Origin: Ectocarpus siliculosus
Taxonomy: Eukaryota > Sar > Phaeophyceae > Ectocarpales > Ectocarpaceae
Assembly: GCA_000310025.1 (NCBI GenBank)
Contig: FN649727.1
Location: forward strand, 3,927,655-3,991,654
Direction of reading: 5' to 3'
DNA: 64,000 nucleotides
Shown here in pieces: positions 10,049 to 22,428 of the stretch. The notes beneath the pieces were generated by a model. That model saw only the letters and a program-made list of their open reading frames with translations. It searched no databases and was not told where the DNA came from. Within the stretch, counting starts at the first letter, position 1. Each line of letters begins with the position of its first letter. Made by a program: the position numbers and the translations under genes.

Positions 10049-13000
10049 TTTGACAAGAACGAACAACAAATGAAAGAGGAAATTCGGGACGGCACTGCTG
10101 CCGCCGCTGCGTCGTGCGCCGGCTGGTCGGCTAACTTGTGTATAAGCGCAAAGCAGCGGGGAGAGTCTGCACGATAACAAAGAACTGCCCGGTGATATGC
10201 CAGCTTTTTTTTTCTCGCTTATATATTATGTCTTAGCGTAAAGAGCAAGCGTGATGACCGGGGGGGGTTGTTCTGGGCGGGGATGTCGATAGTAGAACCA
10301 AGATACAATAACATTGTTGAGGATTTGGTGTGTTGATAGTTGATAGAGCCAGGAGAAACAAAAAATCGGGTGAGAGTGTGGGTGATGGGTTTTGCTTGTA
10401 GATTGGATGGTGGTGGGTGTGGGAGCACGACGTGGCGATGATGCCGATGCATGTGGTAAAACGACCTTCTGAGAACAAGATATTTGATGCGAGTCACTCA
10501 CGGCCCACCCTTTTTGTGTACCTCCAACTGCTGTTCTTTTTTAGCGAATTTCTTTTTTTGTTCCCCTCCTTTTTTACCTGGATTTCCTCCCCTTCTTTGG
10601 ATGTTCCATGTTTCTGCACCCCTACGCGTGGCTGCCTCGTGGAGACCACGCCCTATATATATATATTGCCGTAGCCTAGATTTCCCTTACTTTTGAGTTG
10701 ATGTTTGTGTGCTGGTGGGTCTTTCCGATATTTGTACTTTTTCGTGCAAGGCGCGCGTGGTTGTGATGTTGTGTCTCGTGCGTGCGCGAGTTAAATCTCG
10801 GGTTCGCGATACACAAGCGCCGCCTTTTTTAGTCCTCGAGTGAGTCTTTTCGAATGGTGTGTGATTTTTTTTTGAGTTCACCACGAGTGTTTTTGTCTTT
10901 GCTGGCGAAGGGGCCCCCGACAGTGCAGGAGTTTGTCGGTGCGTCCATCACACCGGCTGTCTCGTGTTCGCCGTTCGTGTTCGTAAGGGCCGTCCCGTTC
11001 TTGGTGACTGCTGAAGTTTGCATCGGTTGGGGAAGTTCCAACGGAGTACGTAAGCTTTTCGGTAGTTTCGTCCGAGTTTTTTTTTTTTTTTTTCGTGCCC
11101 GCCGCCGCCGGGCCGGTTGTCTTTTCGGAGGAAAAGGAGAGGAGAGTAGACGTCTTCCCAGAAAAAGAGAACGGCAAGCGGCTCCGAGCACCCATGTTTT
11201 ACGCAAGTTTTCTCGGCCTTTTCGTTGCGGTTACCATGGGGGGCACCTGCTTTATTTGATTGAGTGTTAGAAGTGTATTCCACTTGAGCGGCCCTAGTCT
11301 TGGGGAATAGAAGCGTGCGGTTGAGTTGAGAAACTGTTTCTGTTGGCGGACAGCGGCCGAAAAACACAGTTTTGACGAACGTGTTTTACACGCAGAGAGG
11401 ACGGGCGCAGGCGCTGACGGCGCGCATGATCTACTTCTGAGTTTTTTTTTACCCTCGTGTCACGCTTGCAATGGTCTCTGTTGTTACCGAAGTTATAGAA
11501 ATCAGATCAATGGATCACCCTTTTTTAGTCCTCTTCCCCTCGTTTCGGGTATAGACTCTTGCCGTCCGTGCGTATTCGACTGACCCTTTGGTGCAGTTAG
11601 ATAGAAAGAAGACTTGGGCTTGTGGTAATTGGTAGTTTAGATGACATTCATATCGGAGGAAGAGTTTTTTTTTCCCTAGCAGTTTTGGGGTTCTCGTTGG
11701 AACTTGCTGCCGTTGGCGTACACGGCAACCAATTTCTTCTTCCGAGGGAGGAGTGGAAGCTTGTTCTACGACGATCTTACCTCTGCAAGTAGTGCTCTTG
11801 TTCCGGTTGGCGCGTCTTGAGCAGCAAGCAGCTTTTGTAGGGATTATATAGACATCCGCTGGTTACCCCGGTGACGAAGCCTGGGTTGCTTGTGAGACAC
11901 CCTGTGGTAGGCGTTCTCGTCGCCCATCTTGTGAACCACCGATATTTGACGCCTTGTCGAGTCGGGTCATCGAGATTTAGGGTGGGAGGTACATTTTCCA
12001 TAGATAATGAACAGTTCATTTCGTTTCCGTTGTGCGTGTTCTGTACATATGAATACTGAGGGTGGTTTGTAGTATACGAATTTGGGACTTGCGGCGGCAT
12101 GCGCAAAGTCGTTCCCCTTGAGCTGTGTCGGGCAGCTGTTTATCTCTCCCGATGCTCTTTTCTCTTGTCTTCCCCCCCATTCTCCCGGCTGTTTGAAGGG
12201 TGTGTGTGTAAACGTCAAGTCTGTGCTGCACGGCTTTTGTGTGTTGCATTTCACCTGTTGACGGATTTCAGTTCCCGGTGAAGTTTCTGGTGTGCTCGGG
12301 AGACTGAAGTTAAGAAGTGGTGCTTGGTTTGTGTCCCTGGGTTCGAACGGTTATATCATCAGTGCTTTGGTCGAAGAGCATCCATCTGGAATGATTCAGT
12401 GAAGTATATCTCTGTACATAACACATGATGAGAGGGACTGCGTCGGATCTTGCCTGCCTGTGCTACGCCCACGGTGCGCACGGATTCTTCAGAGGGATCA
12501 TCGTGTGTGTTGTAGAATGTGGGGAGTGTGGTCTGTATGTCTTCTGTGCTCGGATGCACATTGTTGTTTATTTCTTTGCGAGACGGCAAGCAAGCTTTGC
12601 CAGATGGCAATCAATCAATCAAAATGGATTCAAAGAGCCTATTTTTGTCCGGAGGATGCCGACACTAATACTTTCGTTTTCGGCCGTCCTCCGTATAGTA
12701 AAGTACAAGAGAGAGAGCAACAAACAAACGTGGCCACCGTAAGCAGTGGTCAACCAGGACGGACCAACCAGCGTTGCTGGGCCTGGCAATCAAACCATTA
12801 GACTATAATAATATAGTAGTGGTTGTTGCAACGCACCGATGGCGACGACGTGTGCAGCAAGCAGAACATGAGAAAAAAAGAGGTTGGAAATTGGTTTCGC
12901 TATAGCTGGTGTATGCACGTTGATTTGTTTGTGTCCGTCCGCAACAGGATGACGACACCACTACTTGGTTGGGTTTTTCGTCCCGCCATCACGGCACCTA

Positions 13001-15606
13001 CCTGTGCCAGTCCGCTTCTTCTCTCAAACATGAAGTAGTTAGACGAGACGACCCGCGCGATGCGGCGCTTCTCCGCCCGGAATAGGTTTGCAGATAATAA
13101 GGACCGTGGCTGGTGATCTCATGTACGGCCACTAATAAACAGGGCAGAGCAGGCTCGCTCGTTGTGTGGCGTAGTATCGATCTTTTGCTTGCTGTGTACG
13201 GTCGTTGCTGCGACCTGGAGAAAAACATCACTTGTCGTATATATATATTTTTCGGCCACGTTTTTGAACGCTCCGCGTGAGTCACAGGAGTTTAATTCCT
13301 ATCCAAGCACTCATCATCATCGTCTTCCCCCGTGTACCACCCCTCCCTCCCTCCCTGTGAGAGCGGAGGGGCACAACACGCTCGACATTGCCAGTGTGTG
13401 AAAGAGAGAAATGGATCCATGGATACTACATCCCGTATCCTGCCAGATGGCATCCTCGAGCGGCAAATACTTGAATACTTGGAAGTTTTTTTTTTCCTTA
13501 CAACGCACACAGACTAATGGTCCTGCAGCCAACGCGTGTTGATGCGTTTACTTTAAACTTCGCTTACCGTCCGTCACCGGCGGCAGAAAATATATGTTGC
13601 GCTTGAAAGTCTCGGGTCACACGTCACACACCAACAGCAGTGCAGCAATGTCTACATGATATCGCCGAAGTACGGTTCACACAGGGTAGTTGGTACGGCT
13701 GGCTCCAGTGCCAGATATCATGTCCATCCATCCATCCACCCATCCATCCATCCATGCACTGACATATAGGAAGGCGGCATGCACATTGAATAAATAAATG
13801 TAATGAATGTGTAGACATACATGCGTATACGTGGAAACCTTTGTGTTGCCAGCAAGCACAGGAGGAAAAGGTGGAGAGCAATCCTTCTGGGTGACCCCGG
13901 CTAGTGCATTGATAAAATTCGACAGGTGTAGAATGCTGTGTGTGGTGTGTGGCTATGGACGGAAAAGAAGGGAACCGGCGAGCTAGCGAGCTATACAGCA
14001 GTGTATTTAGCTACAGGTCGTCCTCCCGGAGGTTATTATAGTACATGACGCGGTGATAGATATGCTGCAGGTTTCGATCTCCTTGCCTCAACCACCGCCT
14101 TAGGACCAACCCTGACCCTTAAGCCCTGGCCCCCAACGAGGGTTGGGAGTTGCTAGGTCGTTGTGCTTACCAGCGCACGCTACTGGTTGTGTGTGATGTG
14201 ATGATCTCAACCAAGATCCGTGGCGCCCGAAAATCTGCCATTTTAGGGAGAGTACGTCTTCGCTGGGGGAAAAAAATACTTGTTCTTTGCGTGGGAAGGA
14301 ATGTTCCACCGTTCCATCGTCGAACAGACTGGAACACCGTAGAACGCCTGTTCCAGTCGTGTGAATCTACGAAAGCAAGCTGCGGACGGCTGCTGGGGAA
14401 GACGGATGACGGTGACGGGGGAGTATGATGAAAGAAATGATCAGGAAGGCTTGACCCTCGCGCGTAGGCTACACAACGCAACAACATAAATATCAACATG
14501 AACCAGTGCACCCAAGCTGGCCCTTCGTACTCTATTGTAGGTAGATAGACGCATGGCGCCTTTCGCTGTCGTTCCGTTGACTCATCAGCAATCCTCTCGG
14601 ACACCACGCACTGCTGTTGGTCTTGTTCCGTTGACATTCCAATTCTCTCGGACACCTGTCTCTCTTTGCTTTGAGCGTGCACATGCGCCGTTAAAGGTGA
14701 AGAGAGCTGTCCTGCGGATGAACCCTACACCCGCAAAGCACAATCAAGCTGCCATTTTGCACGGTTTCTGTTTCACCACACTGACAGCGGCGAAGACAGC
14801 AGCGTTTTTTTCTTCGACAGCAACGAACCTGACAAACAACCTATTCTTGGGTTGTTAAGCGAGGCATCCTTACCCGCAGCTAGCGGCTGGGGCAAACTAC
14901 TGCTGTAGTATGCATACACACAGCAGCAGTGCATCACACAGCAGGACGAGTGCTTTTTTGTATCGGCGTGGTGGCCTGTTGTTGATTCCTCTTATAGCCC
15001 TGTGGCATCCACGCTCGGACCATCCATGTAACATTCGCCTTGATGGCTGTGATATGCATGTATATGTGGTATGACGAAGAGTCTGCACAACGGACACAAC
15101 GAACGCACTGCTCACGCTACAACTACAGCAGCACTGCCGTACATCAGACGTCATACCTATCGAATTGTTGCTCCGAAGAGCGTTCAGCGCGAAGTCAATC
15201 TGCGCGTGTGTACATCTCAGCATTTTTGCTGCTCTCTTTCTATACACGTTCGCTTCCCGCCAGCAGACGGCCGCCGTCGCCGATTCTGTGTTTTCTTATG
15301 TGCACAATGATACCATCTACAGCAGTACATCATGTTCTCACATGATGTAGACTACAATACTGTATCTGGCACAGCAGTGTCCCACCCAAGAACATTATGG
15401 GAGAATTACTCTTGTATGTAGAAGTAGCAGCATGCACAAAGGGACGAAGACCCCCCTCTCAGCACAACAGATAACCTCAAGTACACAAAAAACACAACGG
15501 GTTCATCCATACACGAGACTCCCGCACACACTCTCCTGCAATAAAACGGAGTACCCCAACCTCAAAGACGGCCGCCCCAAAACAAACGTGCACTCCTAGT
15601 CCGCCC
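10049..15606. other. Long gene-free stretch
   Basis: No gene is recognised on either strand over 5.5 kb. Short open frames show biased low-complexity translations and no domain signature. The region holds T-rich and A-rich homopolymers, a short (TA)n near 10651-10664, a CATC microsatellite, and copies of the TACAGCAGTA motif at 14898 and 15318. An unrecognised lineage-specific gene or noncoding RNA cannot be excluded. Confidence 0.4.
13723..13755. repeat. CATC microsatellite
   Basis: About eight CATC units with one CACC interruption. Confidence 0.85.
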
Positions 15607-18600
15607 CTATGCCACTTGTTCTTCTGCCAGCTCCCCCTCGCCGACGACCCAACCGGCGTCGGACAACTTCTGAGCCGCCTTGTCACGATGTGTCAAGTTT
15701 GAGACCGTAATGCCCCTTTCCCGACAAGCCTTCCTTAGTTTGTTACCGCTCCACGTGCGATGTTCATGAGCAGTTAGCTTCCGGTGCTCCACGCCCGTCG
15801 CCGCCCCCGTCGCCGCCCCCGCCGCCGCCCCCGCCGCCGCCGCCGCCCCCGCCCCCGCCCCCGCCCCCAACCGCTCGAACACCGCACCGGCCATCGGTAA
15901 TATGGAGGCAGCCGACATCTCTTCCCAATAACGCTTCAAGTGTGATCGATCGATGGGGTTGAAGCTGTAGTTATACTTGCTGGGTTGACCGGTGGCTGCC
16001 ATGGTGTGGAAGACCTGGCCTAACATGCTGTTGTATTCCGCGGCAGCAGCCTCCCACACCTCTTCGCCTCGCAGACCTGTCGCCTTCGCCGCCCCAAAGG
16101 CAGCGCATGCAAGCTTCTTGTCGTCCGCTGTAGCAGGCATCGCAAACTTATCAGTCAACGCGGAGGCCCTCCTGAACTTGGTTACCCTCCCCTGCCCGTC
16201 TCTCGGTCCAGCCACCTCCCTCACGCCCGCCGTCTGCCCCATCGTAGGTGCGGCGTCATCTCTCGAGGTCCAACTCATCCCGCTCGCTCTCGGCCCAGCT
16301 CGAGTATCTGCTGGGGAGGCCGCCCTTGCTGCCGCTCCTGCGCCAACTGTCCCGCCCGTCCGAGCCGCTGCAGTGGTGGTCAGGGAAGAGGGCAACAGAG
16401 GGAAAATGAAGGGAAGGAAGGTGGGAGGGCATGCCGAATCGTGAGCCGATGGTGAGGCGTGGCGGCGTGAGGGGCGAGACGGAGGGAAAATGGAGGGAGG
16501 GAACAAAGGTGGGAGGGCATGCCGAATCGAAAGCCATTGTACGCTATACGCGACGGTCTCAAACAGATGCCTATCGTCCATCAAAAGCACCTGGTCGCTT
16601 TCCAAGGGCTGTTGCGGATGCCATGGTAGAGCCTGCTCTGGTGCTCCCCGCCCCCATAGAGGCTTCGTTTTCCGTCGTAGTAGCTCTCGGGGCACCTGTT
16701 CCGCTTCCCCCCACAGCGGTGCTGTCCCTTCCAGCAGGTGCCAACCCGGTCACCGCCATCCCGCCCGCACCTGACCTAACATTGCCCCCAGCTCCGGCAA
16801 TGCGTTCGGAACCTCTTCCCCCATGCCGTCCAAAAGATATGGACGCCACACCTGAACTTGTTGCAGGCGCAATCCTAACTTGCGTCTGTTCTCCTTCACG
16901 TTCGAACTTGTTCTCCCCTGACAAAAGCATGGGCAAACACAACGCTAGTTTGTACGTGGACATGGTGCTCTACTCGATGTTGTTTTTGGGTTCTTTCCTA
17001 ACGCCGCCGGCAAAGAAAACGAACCTGGCAAGGGGTCTTCCCCAGACACTGCTGGTAAGGCGGCGGCACTTATCGAACTCCAGTCCATCCGGTACTTCTC
17101 CGCAACCTCCTTCGCAACCTTGTCTTGGTCCAAAGAGAGGTAGTCGTACCCCATCAGCTCCATATCCTTTTCCTCCAACTGGGTTAGCGAAAGAACAAAT
17201 CAGGTTGAATACGGGAACGGACAACAATCAGGTGGTTGCAGACGGGGACGACCTACCGTGAGTGCATTGACTGTGTTTCAACCCTAGTCTGTTTCNNNNN
17301 NNNNNNNNNNNNNNNNNNNNNNNNNNNNNNNNNNNNNNNNNNNNNNNNNNNNNNNNNNNNNNNNNNNNNNNNNNNNNNNNNNNNNNNNNNNNNNNNNNNN
17401 NNNNNNNNNNNNNNNNNNNNNNNNNNNNNNNNNNNNNNNNNNNNNNNNNNNNNNNNNNNNNNNNNNNNNNNNNNNNNNNNNNNNNNNNNNNNNNNNNNNN
17501 NNNNNNNNNNNNNNNNNNNNNNNNNNNNNNNNNNNNNNNNNNNNNNNNNNNNNNNNNNNNNNNNNNNNNNNNNNNNNNNNNNNNNNNNNNNNNNNNNNNN
17601 NNNNNNNNNNNNNNNNNNNNNNNNNNNNNNNNNNNNNNNNNNNNNNNNNNNNNNNNNNNNNNNNNNNNNNNNNNNNNNNNNNNNNNNNNNNNNNNNNNNN
17701 NNNNNNNNNNNNNNNNNNNNNNNNNNNNNNNNNNNNNNNNNNNNNNNNNNNNNNNNNNNNNNNNNNNNNNNNNNNNNNNNNNNNNNNNNNNNNNNNNNNN
17801 NNNNNNNNNNNNNNNNNNNNNNNNNNNNNNNNNNNNNNNNNNNNNNNNNNNNNNNNNNNNNNNNNNNNNNNNNNNNNNNNNNNNNNNNNNNNNNNNNNNN
17901 NNNNNNNNNNNNNNNNNNNNNNNNNNNNNNNNNNNNNNNNNNNNNNNNNNNNNNNNNNNNNNNNNNNNNNNNNNNNNNNNNNNNNNNNNNNNNNNNNNNN
18001 NNNNNNNNNNNNNNNNNNNNNNNNNNNNNNNNNNNNNNNNNNNNNNNNNNNNNNNNNNNNNNNNNNNNNNNNNNNNNNNNNNNNNNNNNNNNNNNNNNNN
18101 NNNNNNNNNNNNNNNNNNNNNNNNNNNNNNNNNNNNNCCCAGTCGGGCGGCGCAGTCGGGAGGTGTGCGCGTACGGACGAATCTCCTGTAGTGGCTGTTC
18201 CCAGCCAGAGCCATAGCCTCCTCTGCGTTGACGCCCCTGTTGTTGATGATGTAGGCCGCCACGCGGTGGACGTCCGGCTCGTGCTTCGCTGCGATGCAGG
18301 TGCCGACCTCCCTGACAAACAGCAAGCGGCGACGTCAAAGAAAGAACGCGAGCAGGGGGGTGAAACGGGCAATCGTGACCTACGTTTGTCGCTACCATCG
18401 ACGTCCGTGGATGGGTCATTGCACCCGTCGTGTGTGCCCTACTACAACACCTCAGTTAGCTTTACCAATCACCGAGACGATACGAATCGCAACATTTCCA
18501 TGCAGTCGAAAATCTATCCCCTTTTCCGCTTTCGATTTACCTGGATAGTGCGGCGTGGAGAGGGTGTGCACTCAGTGTGTGGGTGGAAATAATCTGGACC

Positions 18601-21600
18601 TTGTGAAACAGGTCTGCGAAGGGAGTCCTCTTCACGTTCGGGAAAATGTCGACACACAAGTGAACGGTGACGTCTTTCTTCCCTTCGGAACAGGTGTCCG
18701 CAAACACCTTCACCACATCGTTCAGTGTCCCCAGCCGGTCCAGACGTGCCCTCAGCCTGTTCGTTGGTAAAAGGATGTGAAAACAGGGGAAAAAGGAAAA
18801 ATTATGGGTCTCGAATCCAAGGCCGTCGTTTTCAACTGTGTGTCACCGCCGCAAAGAATGAGATGCCGCTCCAGGTTAGCGCAACAAGCTAGCGTCCATC
18901 TTCAAATATCTCCGATCTTTGGTGCGTCTACACGCCCATCAACATCGCATCGCATGACTCACGCATGAAGCAATGGCAACAAGTTGCTCCACTTGTCGGA
19001 CCGTAGAGCGGCCCATCCAATGATGTGGCCGAACTCTCCCAGCAAGAAGACGATGCAGGAGGCGTCGCCAGTGGCTATTTTCGCCAACCTGAACGTAGCA
19101 TCCACCGAAACCGCTTTCCCTGGTGAGAGGTTGCAAAGCTCTCTCTTCAGAAGTGGCTTGACCTAGCAAGGGGGAAAATTAATGCAAACGATCAACAGCA
19201 AAGGCTTAGCCCATGTTTTGGCCTAGCTCTAGATGTGGATGCACTCTCAGCTCATGTGCAAGCATACCCAACACTCGTAGTTGTTCAAAACTACAGCCCT
19301 CCTTCCAAGCGTTCCTCACCGCCTGGAACGACTTCGAGCAGTACGTCTCCATGTATGCCTGAGAGGGGCCAGATAGAAGGGCGCCGCTCCCCACCACCCC
19401 CAACTTCGGGAACACTCCTGAGCCCTTGTGCATCGCTGCGAACACGTTCCAGCACGTGTGCCTCTGTCTCTGCTTGAAGTCGTATGCCTGCAAGAATAAC
19501 ACATCAATAGACCATAATGCAAAGTAAAACCGAAACTCCAAGCAGAGGCCATCGTTGTACGCAAACCATATGATTTTTTTTTCTGGAGTAGCATCTGGAG
19601 TTGCATCGGGAAAGCACTTTCAAAATAAACCCCGATCCTAGTTTTGCCGAGTTTATAGGTCTACTCTCCGTTCTGCACTTGTAAGATATTATTTATTTGA
19701 CCGCAGGTATTCAGGGCACAACAAACACCCCCTAGCGTACCTCCTTCGCTTGACGGTGCAAAGCCGCTACAGGCTGCGCTCCTGTCACAGTGAGGTCGAG
19801 AAGGGCATGATCGGCGCCACCCTTACCGAAGCACTCGAAGTCGTACTTCGCTTGGACAGCCGCCGGAAGAAGTCTCATGTAACTTCGTGGGCGACAGAGC
19901 AGCGATACCGGGAACAATCGAAACGGTCAGGAATGTTGACGGCACGTGCGAGAATTGTAATAAACAACCAGCTGGACAAACAATAGCCCGAAAGGGAGAT
20001 GCCCCATTGCCATCAACGGCCAATTTATGCGGCACGAGAGAATCACACCTCTGGTCCGAAATCGTGAAAGACACGCCTCCCTTGAGCAGAGTCTTGACAA
20101 GACTCATACATCCTTCCCACTTGATATCACCCCTGCGTAACGCCGCCTTCACAGCGTCGGGTGCACTGTCCACGCTATCCGCTCCCTTCTTCTTGGCTTG
20201 CACCCTCGCCTCCCCACCGTCGTCTCGCCGTTTCATGGCTGCAATCGTGGCGTCCGTTACAGCTCGGCACTCCGGCCCCAAGCATCGGTGGCGGGCTGAG
20301 CAAATGAGCAAATTCTCGCCAGACATGCTGTGAACCGCTCGGATCTGATAGATGTAGAAACGCCGCGAACAGAAACACCTTAACATCAGGTGATTGGCAT
20401 GCGCCCACCGCGTAAAAATAAAGCAATACACAGAAGACATGCCCACCATATTTGCACAGCAGCAACACACAGGGAAATACCAAGACATTCTTACGACGTC
20501 TGCTATTGCACAGCAGCAACTAGCAGGGAAATGCCAACACTCGTCCTCACGTCGCTCCACGAAGCCCAACTCGTGTGGGCGTTGCTCCGGCAGGTCGGGC
20601 AAATCAACCGTGCGCCAACCACCCGGTCACCCCGAATGACTTGAAATTCTTTCGATGCCAATAGGGCTTGTCTGTCGAAAACCTGAACATTCAGCGGTAG
20701 GAAGGAGCAAAATGTAGAATCATCGCGAGTGCTGTTTACATTATACTTAGACACATATTCCCAGATAGGCAGAGATGCGTGGTTTTGGGGGGCGCGTTCA
20801 TTCATCAACGGCGAGGCTCTCATCATCGTACTTGTATACTTCATACAGCAGGAACGTTCGTTGCACACACGACACACATGTCGCTGGAACCTCTGTCCCT
20901 TGACTGTTGGAGCCGCGTACTCGTTCGAAATCCTACTAAACCCCGGGGACAACACTTCGTCGTACAAATCACCGGGTTGTACTCTATGGGGGTGTCTCTT
21001 ATCTCATGTGGGTGTATGATCTTGTGTCGTACTCCCGACTACTGCCGTACTGCTGTCGAGACTAGAGAAGCCTGCACGTGCAGGCATACAAAACTATGTT
21101 CTTCCGACTATTACGACTACTGTTTCGTGCAAATCACCTCAGGCATGACGAACACGACAGTTCCGGTCACCAGGTGGTGTATCCGCGCAAGTTCCTTGGA
21201 CTACGCCGTCCAGTCACCATCCCCTTTGGACCGCATAGCACGTATCCCCGAATCCTCCAGACGCATGTACGCCCCAGGCCATTTGGATTGATCCTTCCAA
21301 GCGTCTCCCCATTTCCCGGAGTCCGACAGTGACCCATCCTTCGTCAGCCTCGGCATCCCTTTCCTGAGCGGATGCACAACCTTCGCCACCGCCTCCCTAA
21401 CCGCTTTATCCGTGAGCTCCGTGTGCCGCTGTGTTCGGGGCGACAACACCCGTGGAGCATCGGCACTCTCCTTCGTGGGGCAGGACTGCCCGTTGAAAAA
21501 CAAGTCCGATAGCCTCTTTAGCTGAACCTCTGCCCCTCCTGGGTGAGGAAAAGTGGCGACCAAGGGAACCTGGTCAATGTCAGCACCCGCACCGCTCGTG

Positions 21601-22007
21601 CTGCTTGCGGAACGTGAGCCGGGTTCAGCCGCGGAAGACGCACCCGCTGCTGCCCCTGCAGTCAGCGGCCGCGCTACCCGGCCTCCGCTCGTGCTTTCCA
21701 TGATTTCAGGCCAGTGCGCTGCGCAATACTGCTCGAAGTGCTTATGATCGTACGTACGGCTTGCCCTCAATTGGCCTGCTGCATGCCACGCTCCACTGTA
21801 GCCTCTGTCACTCCCGTCTGTCCCCTCCGTGCACCCGCTGCGTTCGGCGTACGCGCACTTGAAACAAACCTCTGCGGGCTTCAAGGCATACAAGGCGGCG
21901 TACCCTTTTCTCTGCCTCGGTTTTCGCGGTCCGAGGAGCCGTCTTCGGCCATGAGCACCAGGAGCATTGCCATTGGTCGCGGCGAGAGGGATAGGTGGAT
22001 CTGCCAT
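15607..22007 (-). CDS. DDE transposase-like gene, multi-exon, one in-frame stop
   Basis: Phase-consistent exons (minus strand): 22007-21121, 20983-20551, 20344 to about 19982, about 19887-19741, 19487-19245, 19162-18963, 18756-18541, 18311 into the N gap, then 17178-17025, 16917-16591, 16367-15607. The third/fourth exon junction is unresolved. A zinc-binding block (ICPTCRSNAHTSW ... CSARHRCLGPEC) precedes a transposase-like core: SVDATFRLAKI, then FADTCSE, then FADLFHKVQ, resembling the D-D and xDxFH blocks of transposases that share a DUF6729-like zinc domain. The C-terminus is Gly/Ala rich, encoded by a GC-rich triplet repeat. A TAG at 21203-21201 interrupts exon 1 although coding-like sequence continues in frame to a good donor. 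It could be a decaying transposase, a domesticated gene with one mutation, or an assembly error. Family assignment is inference. Confidence 0.6.
16399..16529. repeat. Imperfect duplication inside an intron
   Basis: A segment of about 45 bases starting GAGGGAAAATG and ending GGCATGCCGAATCG occurs twice (about 16399-16442 and 16482-16529). It lies within the intron between the last two exons of the transposase-like gene (16590-16368). Confidence 0.75.
17296..18137. other. Assembly gap (842 N)
   Basis: A run of undetermined bases inside the transposase-like gene. It removes the end of the exon starting at 18311 and probably the exon or exons with the last catalytic acidic residue. Confidence 1.
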
Positions 22008-22428
22008 GTTCGTTACACTCCTGGCGTGCTCGGTCTGATCATAACCGTGGTCGTTTGTGTCGTATGTGTCCTGGTGCTGATCGCTGTCTTGGCCCCCATT
22101 TGAAAAAGTGCGGTGGAAAAAAGTGTTCCACGCGGCGGAACACGTGGTGGAACAGCAGGTTTTTGGTCAAACTTCACTTGGTTTTATTGTCACGCCCCCA
22201 GCTATAATTTTAGCCCAAATCCCCCGCCTATGATTGGCTGGCCCATTTTCGGGCGCCGAAGATCCGTTGGGGGGGGGTCGTACGCTCAGACAACATTTAG
22301 GTGGGTTTCATTCTACTGTAAACATCCCAGCTGTGTGGCCGCTGCTAGGCTTGGCTAAGGTGCGCGGGGACGACCCACCGGCACCCACCTCCAAAGCCCC
22401 CTGTCGTTGGCCACGGATAGGGAAAACA
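22008..22428. promoter_or_regulatory. Divergent promoter region
   Basis: The transposase-like gene (minus) and the DNAJC7-like gene (plus) start 421 bp apart, back to back. Candidate elements are an inverted CCAAT box (ATTGG, 22234-22238), a TATA-like TATAATTTTA near 22204, and a perfect 7-bp-arm palindrome GTGTTCC/GGAACAC at 22123-22143. Which gene each element serves is unknown. Confidence 0.4.

Noticed and set aside
14278-14360. GTTCCA/TGGAAC half-sites like those at 22123-22160
   Set aside because: They could have been terminal repeats of the transposase-like gene, but order and spacing do not match and no target duplication is present.
16431-17261. 276-codon open frame on the + strand
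   Set aside because: Antisense to well-phased exons of the transposase-like gene.
22282-22310. Possible heat-shock element before the DNAJC7-like gene
   Set aside because: TTC/GAA triplets are present but not in the contiguous alternating 5-bp pattern required.
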